A stretch of DNA of 12,098 nucleotides from an uncultured Clostridia bacterium (GTDB lineage: Bacteria > Bacillota > Clostridia > Oscillospirales > UBA644): assembly GCA_904502105.1 (NCBI GenBank), contig CAJGDF010000026.1, positions 1 to 12,098 on the forward strand, given 5' to 3'. Position numbers and translations under genes: made by a program. Positions 6,430-12,098 of the stretch are shown one piece after another. How positions within the stretch are numbered: position 1 is the stretch's first letter; every line of letters begins with the position of its first letter. The notes beneath the pieces are model-generated. The model ran no database searches. It saw nothing but the letters and a program-made list of their open reading frames with translations, and was not told the origin of the DNA.

Positions 6430-7803
6430 ATGAAAAGAAAAATTTTATTGTTTATTCTTGTTTTTGCACTCACTGTTCCTTTCTTCGCATCCTGCGGTGC
6501 TGTATCGGATGATGCTCCTGCAATAAAAGTAGGGGAAACATCTGTCAGTTTGGCTGAATTCCGTTATCAGTATAACGGAAATATTTCGGAGTTCAAGAAA
6601 AAATATGCCTCCCGTCTGGAATCAACAAAAGAGCTTGATTTTTCAAAGCCCCTTGATGAACAGATAAGAGAAGAAGACACAGGTTCTACGTGGGCGGATT
6701 ATTTCGTTGATGTTACAGTGCGTTCACTTAAAAATTACTGTATTCTTGCCGAGGATGCCCGTGTTAACGGAGAAACGCTTTCTTCTGACGACATTGCAAA
6801 GGTAGATGCTCAGATCAAATCGTTAAACGATCATCTTGAAAAAGAAAATCTTTCTGTCGAAGATCTGTTCGGAGAGGGTATGACAGTTGAAATATACCGT
6901 TCATATCTTGAAAGAACTCTTCTCGGCAGCAACAGATATTATAATATTATCGATACGATTTCCGTACCTTATGAAAAATGTCTTGAATATGCCAATTCAA
7001 AACCCGAAACATATTTTGCTTTAAGTTATTATTTCTACGAATTCAAAGCATCTGATTATAATGCATCTTATACCGATGCTCGCAATGCTGCTGAGGATTT
7101 CGCGAAAAAAATAACGGATCCCGATGATTTTGAACAGCTTCTTTATGATAACATACTTGACGAAACCGAAAAAGCAGAGTATAATGAAGGAAAGTATTTT
7201 GTACAGGAGCTTTATCATTCCTATCTCAGCAAAGAGCTTCAGAAATGGGGCTTTGAGGCCGGACGTAAACCGGGTGATTATACGATTATAACCGGTACAG
7301 ACGGTCTGGTGCTTTGTGTATGCTCTGAAATAGGCCTTCCCTCGTATCTCACATATGATATACGTCATATTTATATTCCCACTGATGATATTGTCGGTGG
7401 CTATGCAGGTGTTAAACAAGCAGAAGTTGACGCTATGGCACTTGTGGACGAATGGGAAAACGGATCAAAAACAGAGGATCTCTTTTCATCTATTGCGGTT
7501 GAGCATTCCAAAGATGCATTGACTGCTGCAAAAGGAGGTCTCTCAAAAAATACCTCCATTTCAGGATTCGGTGACGGTTCTTTTGACTGGATAACATCAA
7601 AAGAAAGAAAATACGGCGATGTCTCTGTTTTTACAGCGGAAGACGGTGCTCATATTATCTTTTATATCGGTGAAGGTTCTCCCGTATGGCAGATTCAGGC
7701 AGAAGAGGCTCTTAAAGCCACTGAATTTAATGAACATATGGATGATCTTGCTGATAAGTACAACTTTAAAATATACGATAAGGTTATAGACAGATTAAAA
7801 TAA
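6430..7803 (+). CDS. Lipoprotein parvulin-type foldase, paralogue 3
   Basis: This 457-residue protein has the same lipoprotein signal as its neighbour (lipidated Cys22 after FAS). It has a SurA-like N region (AIKVGETSVSLAEFRYQYNG, TWADYF, AEDARVNGETLS), a degenerate first parvulin-like domain (about 196-302) and a second parvulin domain (about 309-412). Unlike paralogue 2, the second domain keeps DIRHIYI (His313) and GAHIIFY (His408), so isomerase activity is plausible. By eye about half of its residues match paralogue 2 along the whole length; the match to paralogue 1 is lower but collinear. The ATG at 6430 has only a weak AGG (6419-6421, 8 nt upstream), and the 29-nt gap suggests translation is coupled to the gene before. 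It would act on the outer face of the membrane. Confidence 0.9.
   Translation: MKRKILLFILVFALTVPFFASCGAVSDDAPAIKVGETSVSLAEFRYQYNGNISEFKKKYASRLESTKELDFSKPLDEQIREEDTGSTWADYFVDVTVRSLKNYCILAEDARVNGETLSSDDIAKVDAQIKSLNDHLEKENLSVEDLFGEGMTVEIYRSYLERTLLGSNRYYNIIDTISVPYEKCLEYANSKPETYFALSYYFYEFKASDYNASYTDARNAAEDFAKKITDPDDFEQLLYDNILDETEKAEYNEGKYFVQELYHSYLSKELQKWGFEAGRKPGDYTIITGTDGLVLCVCSEIGLPSYLTYDIRHIYIPTDDIVGGYAGVKQAEVDAMALVDEWENGSKTEDLFSSIAVEHSKDALTAAKGGLSKNTSISGFGDGSFDWITSKERKYGDVSVFTAEDGAHIIFYIGEGSPVWQIQAEEALKATEFNEHMDDLADKYNFKIYDKVIDRLK
6438..6500 (+). repeat. 63-nt direct repeat over the signal peptide, copy 2
   Basis: Identical in all 63 positions to 5062-5124 of the preceding paralogue; see the finding on signal-peptide identity. 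Confidence 0.9.
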
Positions 7804-7828
7804 ATCTGTAAATGAAAGAAGGGTCATT

Positions 7829-10165
7829 ATGCTTTATACATTCAAAACGCGCGACACATCGATCGTTCTTGATGAAAAAGGCTTTTTCTCATCGATCAAT
7901 GTTTGCGGTGAAGAAATTTCGCTCGGAGCATCACCGATCGTTACTGTTTGCTTTAACGGCGAGCTTTATCTCCCCGAAAAAGCAGAGGTTAACGGAAACA
8001 GTGTAACCGTCACAACTGCAATCGGTAATACTGTTTTGGATTTTTCCGAAAGTGATATTTGTGTTAATTTTGAGATCAGATCTGTTCCCAACGATGCCTA
8101 TGCCGTTATTTTCGGACCTGTTTCCGTTAATATAAATGATGTCGTGGGTGAGATCATCGGCGTCATTCAGGGTAAAGGTGTTGCTTTCGGCGCACAAGCT
8201 CTTAACATTAAAACAGTAGAGGGTTATCCTGCAAAATATAACGATAAAATGAATGCTTCTTTCACTTACTCTGATGAATCCAGCGGAATAAGTGTCGGAA
8301 GTGCCGACTGCAGTTCCAAAACTGCTGCTAAAATTACAGACGGCTCTATCATTCAGCTTTATTGCAGACGCAGAGATCAGGTTGAATATCTTAAGGTTTG
8401 CGGTGTTGAAAACAGCCTTGTGCTTCCTCTTGCTGAGGGCGATCCCGATGCGGTTATCCCCGGTGCAAAGGTAGCTTTCTTCGGTTGTAAAGCTGAAAAT
8501 GCGCTTGAACGTATCGGTGAAATAGAGGTTGAACAGGGACTTCCCCATCCTATCATTGAAGGTGAATGGGGCAAAGTATCAAGAGGTGCGATGCGTTCTT
8601 ACCTTATTTCCGACTTCGATGCCGATTCTTTTGATCTTATTCTTGATAAAGCAAAGATTGCCGGTCTTCAGTATGTTTATCATGAAGGTCCGCAGAAAAA
8701 TTGGGGACATTTTGAGTGGAATGACGAAATTGCCGCAAACAATGAAGAGGCAAGAAAGCTTATAGATAAAGCTGCCGAACAGGGGATTGCCGTCGGTGTT
8801 CACACTCTTACCAATTTTACAACAACAAATGACCCGTACGTAACTCCTGTTCCGAGCGAGCATTTGCTTAAAATGTGTGCTGTAAATCTCGTAAACGGTA
8901 TTGATGCCGATCAGACAGAGATCGTTATCGAAAAAGCAGAGCAGTTCAAGCACCCGCTCACTCTTAATACCGTTCAGATCGGTGATGAGCTTATTACTTA
9001 TTCCGAATACAATGATGAGGGCGACAATGCGGTTTTAACATCATGCGTTCGCGGTGCTTACGGTACTGTTGCAAGCGAGCATAATGCTAACGATACGCTT
9101 TACCGACTTTGGGACTATCCCTACAGAACACTCTTCCCCGATATAATTCTTCAGGATGAATTCTGTAAAAATCTTGCAAAGGTGTTTAACGAATGTGACC
9201 TTAAGCAGATCTCTTACGACGGTCTTGAGGGATGTTCTTACACCGGTCATGATACATATGCAACAACCCGTTTTGTATATAATTGCTGGAACGGTTATGA
9301 CCATAATGTTATAAATGACGCAAGCCGTCTGCAGCATTTTAACTGGCACATTCACAGCCGTATGAACTGGGGCGAACCTTGGGGTGAGGCTATGAGAACA
9401 GGTCAGGTTGAAGGCAGAATTCGCAATCAGGCTTTCTTCCGCCGCAATCTCTTCCCGAGAATGCTCGGTTGGTTCCTTATCAGACTTGCCGATAAAAAAT
9501 TCGAATGTTCCACTCTTGAGGATATCGAATGGGCTATGTCCGAGGCTGCCGGCTTTGATGGCGGTTATGCCATGACTATCAGAGTCAATACTCTCAAAAA
9601 ACACGGTAAGATAAACGATCTTCTTACCGCAATGAAAAATTGGGACAAGCTTCGTCTCAATAATGTTTTTACGGAAGAACAGAAGGCAAAGCTCCGTCTC
9701 CCCGAAACAGAATGGCATCTTGAAGATAAAGGCGAGGGAGAATTCGCGCTCTATCCGATCTCTGTTTCCAAACGTTACACTTGCGATCTTTCCGAGCTTC
9801 AGCCCGGTCAGCCCGGCGGTGCGGATTGGTCTCTTGATAATCCGTATGCGGGCAAAGCATCGTTCCGCTTAAAGGTTGAGGGGGACGGTTCGATCCGTGA
9901 TATTATGATAAAAACATCACAGAGCACAGTTAAGTTTGACTGTGAAGTTGAAGACGGTCAGTATCTCATTTTCGGATTTGACGGAAAAGCTGAAATTACT
10001 GACAAAAACTTCAAAACTATCGAAAAAGTTAAACCTCAGGGCGAATTCATTCTTCCTGCAGGAGACAGTTCAATCGCATTCTCCTGCGGTCACGATAAGG
10101 ATAGCACGCCTGATGTTATCGTTCGCTTCATAACACGCGGCGAACCTGAAATAATAAAAGAATAA
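7829..10165 (+). CDS. Putative TIM-barrel glycosidase-like protein, cytoplasmic, family not identified
   Basis: This 778-residue protein has no signal peptide or membrane helix. Residues about 1-235 look beta-rich, like the N-terminal beta-sandwich of many glycoside hydrolases. From about 255 an alternating strand/helix pattern suggests a TIM barrel: MRSYLISDFDADSF, LQYVYHEGP (Glu286), IAVGVHTLTNF, then after an insert LKQISYDGLEG (Asp464, Glu467), NWHIHSRMNWGEPWGEAM (Glu516/520) and AAGFDGGYAM (Asp577). Acidic residues at strand ends fit a glycosidase active site, Asp464 being the best nucleophile candidate; this is inference. The insert (about 341-430) carries IGDELITYSEY, then SCVRGAYGTVASEHNANDTL, a small beta module resembling repeats in phage tail and other surface proteins. 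The C-terminal ~640-770 is another beta domain, possibly carbohydrate-binding. AAGGG lies 5 nt before the ATG, 26 nt after foldase 3, so it belongs to the foldase operon. Confidence 0.65.
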   Translation: MLYTFKTRDTSIVLDEKGFFSSINVCGEEISLGASPIVTVCFNGELYLPEKAEVNGNSVTVTTAIGNTVLDFSESDICVNFEIRSVPNDAYAVIFGPVSVNINDVVGEIIGVIQGKGVAFGAQALNIKTVEGYPAKYNDKMNASFTYSDESSGISVGSADCSSKTAAKITDGSIIQLYCRRRDQVEYLKVCGVENSLVLPLAEGDPDAVIPGAKVAFFGCKAENALERIGEIEVEQGLPHPIIEGEWGKVSRGAMRSYLISDFDADSFDLILDKAKIAGLQYVYHEGPQKNWGHFEWNDEIAANNEEARKLIDKAAEQGIAVGVHTLTNFTTTNDPYVTPVPSEHLLKMCAVNLVNGIDADQTEIVIEKAEQFKHPLTLNTVQIGDELITYSEYNDEGDNAVLTSCVRGAYGTVASEHNANDTLYRLWDYPYRTLFPDIILQDEFCKNLAKVFNECDLKQISYDGLEGCSYTGHDTYATTRFVYNCWNGYDHNVINDASRLQHFNWHIHSRMNWGEPWGEAMRTGQVEGRIRNQAFFRRNLFPRMLGWFLIRLADKKFECSTLEDIEWAMSEAAGFDGGYAMTIRVNTLKKHGKINDLLTAMKNWDKLRLNNVFTEEQKAKLRLPETEWHLEDKGEGEFALYPISVSKRYTCDLSELQPGQPGGADWSLDNPYAGKASFRLKVEGDGSIRDIMIKTSQSTVKFDCEVEDGQYLIFGFDGKAEITDKNFKTIEKVKPQGEFILPAGDSSIAFSCGHDKDSTPDVIVRFITRGEPEIIKE

Positions 10166-10172
10166 TTGAAAT

Positions 10173-10201
10173 TGTAAAAGGCGGATCTTTCGCCTTTTAC
10201 T
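10173..10201 (+). terminator. Hairpin after the glycosidase-like gene, probable terminator
   Basis: GTAAAAGGCG (10174-10183) pairs perfectly with CGCCTTTTAC (10191-10200); a G-U and an A-U pair can extend the stem inward. Following bases (TTATATG) form only a weak T tract, so termination may be partial, allowing read-through into the acetyltransferase gene that starts 14 nt later and shows no promoter of its own. Confidence 0.6.
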
Positions 10202-10214
10202 TATATGTAAAATC

Positions 10215-11051
10215 ATGAAAATAATTAAGTTTGACCCTATTCTTTTGAGAGATGCCGAGCGCATACTCGAAACAGCTCCTTTTTCTGCTAAAGAAGATAT
10301 AATGTCTCTGCTTGAGCTTTTTTCAAAAAACGCGTATATTGCCTATTCTCTCGGAACACCTGTCGGAATTGCCTGTTCAAATGTTTACGAGGGTAAACGA
10401 AGGGCTGATTTTTCTGTTTATGTCTGCCCAAAATACAGGCGCAGAGGAATAGGCACGGCTCTTGTTTCTTCTGTTGTTGAACAAGCAAAAAAAACAGGCT
10501 TGAACAGCCTGATCTGCGATTTTGAGAAAAATGAGGAGCTTATTTCTTTCGTTTCTTCTCTTGGGTTCGAAAAGAGATATTCTTCACATTTTATGACGTA
10601 CTATATAGAGTCTGCAAGTATCGTATCAGGCTTTGAAAAGTATGATAACAGTATGTTTTTACAGTTTGTTAATGCTGAGGCGGATGCTTTTTATCCGATA
10701 CGTCACCGCTTAGGTATCGAACCCGAAAGGATTCAGGCGACGGAAAATGTCCGATCGTTTCTCTCAAAAGCCGCAGATAAATATTTTGTTTATCGCATTG
10801 ACGGAGAGATCGTTGCAGGCGGAGGGGTTTATAACGGCGAAATAACAGATATTTTTGTCTCTGAAAAGGCAAGAGGTCAGGGATTAGGCAGAAAAACGGT
10901 TCAAAGATGTATTTACGAGGCATATAGATCCGGGGAACGTATGGTCTCTCTTTGGGTCATATCCGAAAATACCCCCGCTGTTAATCTATACAGATCATTA
11001 GGTTTTCAACCCGAAAAAACTCATGATTTTTATACTAAACAAATATTATGA
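10215..11051 (+). CDS. Tandem-domain GNAT family N-acetyltransferase
   Basis: This 278-residue protein is made of two GNAT folds. The first (about 1-130) has the acetyl-CoA pyrophosphate-binding loop YRRRGIGTAL (74-83) followed by LICDFEKN and FVSSLGFEKR. The second (about 140-278) has ARGQGLGRKT (219-228), then VSLWVISENTPAVNLYRSLG and a terminal FY motif, a complete motif A/B set. In the second domain ITDIFVSEKARGQGLG is the expected strand-loop. Both P-loops look intact, so neither half is plainly degenerate. The acceptor substrate cannot be predicted. The ATG at 10215 lies just after the preceding hairpin and has no recognisable ribosome site (upstream sequence is TATGTAAAATC), so initiation is weak or the start is slightly different; no better start keeps the first domain whole. 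Confidence 0.88.
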   Translation: MKIIKFDPILLRDAERILETAPFSAKEDIMSLLELFSKNAYIAYSLGTPVGIACSNVYEGKRRADFSVYVCPKYRRRGIGTALVSSVVEQAKKTGLNSLICDFEKNEELISFVSSLGFEKRYSSHFMTYYIESASIVSGFEKYDNSMFLQFVNAEADAFYPIRHRLGIEPERIQATENVRSFLSKAADKYFVYRIDGEIVAGGGVYNGEITDIFVSEKARGQGLGRKTVQRCIYEAYRSGERMVSLWVISENTPAVNLYRSLGFQPEKTHDFYTKQIL

Positions 11052-11055
11052 AATT

Positions 11056-11086
11056 AAACGCGGAGAAATTTTTTCTCTGCGTTTTT
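11056..11086 (+). terminator. Intrinsic terminator after the GNAT gene
   Basis: AAACGCGGAGAA (11056-11067) pairs with TTCTCTGCGTTT (11073-11084), 12 bp with one G-U and a 5-nt loop, and runs into a T tract. It lies 4 nt past the GNAT stop and directly before the mscS promoter, separating the two transcription units. Confidence 0.88.
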
Positions 11087-11092
11087 AAAGTG

Positions 11093-11121
11093 TTGACAAG
11101 TTTGTGCTGTTGTGCTATAAT
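11093..11121 (+). promoter_or_regulatory. Perfect consensus sigma-A promoter for mscS
   Basis: TTGACA (11093-11098), a 17-nt spacer, and TATAAT (11116-11121), with an extended -10 TGC just before the -10 box. Both hexamers are exact consensus. The start point would be near 11128, giving a leader of about 33 nt. Confidence 0.93.
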
Positions 11122-11146
11122 GCAAATAACAAATTTATCCAAAATC

Positions 11147-11152
11147 AGGAGG
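11147..11152 (+). promoter_or_regulatory. Consensus Shine-Dalgarno deciding a TTG start for mscS
   Basis: AGGAGG lies 8 nt before TTG at 11161. The only upstream in-frame ATG-like start region (from 11104) falls inside the promoter spacer and cannot be translated from this promoter, so TTG is the start. Confidence 0.9.
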
Positions 11153-11160
11153 TATTTATT

Positions 11161-11964
11161 TTGGAACAGGCAATCAACGCTATCATTTCTTTTGCAACAG
11201 AATACGGTTTGAAAATCGTAGGCGCTCTTTTATTTTTGGTCATCGGTCTTAACGTAAGCAAACTTCTCGTTAAACTTATCATTAAAAGCAAAGGCGTTCA
11301 GAAGCTTTCTGAAGATGTAAGAAAATTTGCTTCAAGCGCTATCGGTTTTGTCTTTAAACTCGTTGTGATCCTTTCTTTTGTAGCTATTCTCGGTGTACCT
11401 ATGGCATCTATCCTTGCTCTTCTCGGTACTGCCGGTGTTGCTATCGGCCTCGGTCTTCAGGGCAGCCTCGGTAACTTTGCGGGCGGTATTATTCTTATGA
11501 TCTTCCGTCCTTTCCATGTAGGTGATTTTATCGATACAGGCTCTTATGCAGGCACTGTTGAAGAGATCGGCATTTACTACACTTATCTCCGTACAACCGA
11601 TAACAGCCGCGTTGTTATCCCTAACTCCGTATCTTCCAATCTTTCTATTAAAGATGTTTCAACACATGAAACAAGAAGAGTAGACTTTACATTCTCCGTT
11701 GATTATTCAAGTGATATTGAAACTGTTAAAAAGATCATTCTTGAAACTGCAGAGGCTCACGAACTCGTTATGAAAGACCCTGCACCCTTTGCTCGTCTTG
11801 TTACCCAGAATGCAAGCTCTCTTGATTTTGCTTGCCGCGTATGGTGTAAAAACAGCGATTATTGGGCTGTTTATTTCGATCTTAACGAACAGGTCAAAAA
11901 AGCATTTGATGCAAACGGAATTTCTATTCCTTTCCCTCAGATGGATGTTCACGTAAAACAGTAA
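11161..11964 (+). CDS. mscS: MscS family small-conductance mechanosensitive channel
   Basis: This protein of 267 residues is close to the short MscS size (E. coli 286). Three transmembrane segments are visible: about 16-36 (LKIVGALLFLVIGLNVSKLL), 58-78 (AIGFVFKLVVILSFVAILGV) and the pore-lining TM3 from about 84 on (LALLGTAGVAIGLGLQGSLG then NFAGGIILMIFRPFHVGDFI), with the Gly/Ala pattern and the RPF-x-x-GDFI signature. The beta domain (GTVEEIGIYYTYLRTTDN, VVIPN) and the C-terminal GISIPFPQMDVHV are classic MscS. It opens on membrane tension to release solutes during hypo-osmotic shock. It starts at TTG with a consensus ribosome site and has its own perfect promoter; the weaker start codon may temper that strong promoter. 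The next gene begins 26 nt downstream and may be co-transcribed. Confidence 0.95.
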   Translation: MEQAINAIISFATEYGLKIVGALLFLVIGLNVSKLLVKLIIKSKGVQKLSEDVRKFASSAIGFVFKLVVILSFVAILGVPMASILALLGTAGVAIGLGLQGSLGNFAGGIILMIFRPFHVGDFIDTGSYAGTVEEIGIYYTYLRTTDNSRVVIPNSVSSNLSIKDVSTHETRRVDFTFSVDYSSDIETVKKIILETAEAHELVMKDPAPFARLVTQNASSLDFACRVWCKNSDYWAVYFDLNEQVKKAFDANGISIPFPQMDVHVKQ

Positions 11965-11990
11965 GTTTATTGATGTTTTAGAGGTAATTT

Positions 11991-12098
11991 ATGGATGATG
12001 TAATTCTGTATAACTTCCACCCTTCTCTTGAAGATCTTCTGAAACAGCTTCATTTTGAAGCCGACAGTGAACAGGCTGATATTGCCGAGGAACTTTTG
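11991..12098 (+). CDS. Unidentified protein, N-terminal fragment
   Basis: ATG at 11991 preceded by GAGG (11981-11984) at 6 nt opens a frame that runs to the window edge, 36 codons. It begins MDDVILYNFHPSLEDLLKQL and continues with an acidic, helix-prone stretch (EADSEQADIAEELL). This is too short to assign. Its position, 26 nt after mscS with no terminator between, suggests co-transcription with the channel gene. Confidence 0.7.
   Translation, partial: MDDVILYNFHPSLEDLLKQLHFEADSEQADIAEELL

Noticed and set aside
11104..11160. 19-residue N-terminal extension of the MscS channel
   Set aside because: It begins within the spacer of the perfect promoter, so it would not be on the transcript; AGGAGG points to TTG at 11161.
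1..12098. Phage, insertion sequence, toxin-antitoxin or CRISPR content
   Set aside because: No transposase, integrase, terminal repeats or regularly spaced repeats were seen; every sizeable gene fits a chromosomal housekeeping or envelope role.

Overview
The window looks like chromosome from a low-to-moderate GC, Gram-positive, spore-forming lineage, most likely an uncultured gut-type member of the Clostridia (Oscillospirales-like). The grounds are A/G-rich Shine-Dalgarno sites with a TTG start, consensus sigma-A promoters, a YlmC/YmxH PRC-barrel gene next to a DacF-like carboxypeptidase, and PrsA/SurA-type foldases anchored by a membrane helix or a lipobox. No phage, transposon, CRISPR, rRNA or tRNA signature was seen. 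The lineage call is an inference from gene content.

Left part (1-3162): the 3' end of a sodium:neurotransmitter-symporter-family gene runs rightward and meets, across a shared bidirectional hairpin terminator, a leftward gene set. In transcription order this set is ylmC-like PRC-barrel protein, D-Ala-D-Ala carboxypeptidase and tRNA threonylcarbamoyladenosine dehydratase (TcdA/CsdL). The first two are 14 nt apart and the third follows after 70 nt, so they are probably one operon.

Centre (3163-10200): a strong promoter (TTGACA-17-TAGAAT) drives a rightward group of three tandem paralogous parvulin-type foldases and a 778-residue TIM-barrel, glycosidase-like protein. The first foldase is anchored by an N-terminal transmembrane helix; the second and third are predicted lipoproteins. 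All share a SurA-like N domain, a degenerate first parvulin-like domain and a second parvulin domain. The middle paralogue has lost both active-site histidines that its two neighbours keep. The two lipoprotein genes share a 63-nt perfectly identical stretch over the signal peptide although their mature parts have diverged to about half identity by eye. A 145-nt gap between foldases 1 and 2 holds a strongly self-complementary, cloverleaf-like element.

Right part (10201-12098): a double-GNAT acetyltransferase ends in a good intrinsic terminator. Then comes a perfect extended consensus promoter (TTGACA-17-TATAAT) driving a MscS-type mechanosensitive channel that starts at TTG, and finally the start of an unidentified gene cut by the window edge.

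The most distinctive unit is the triple foldase cluster with its pseudo-catalytic middle member and the attached glycosidase-like gene. It suggests an extracytoplasmic protein-folding module with specialised clients, but no client can be named from sequence alone.
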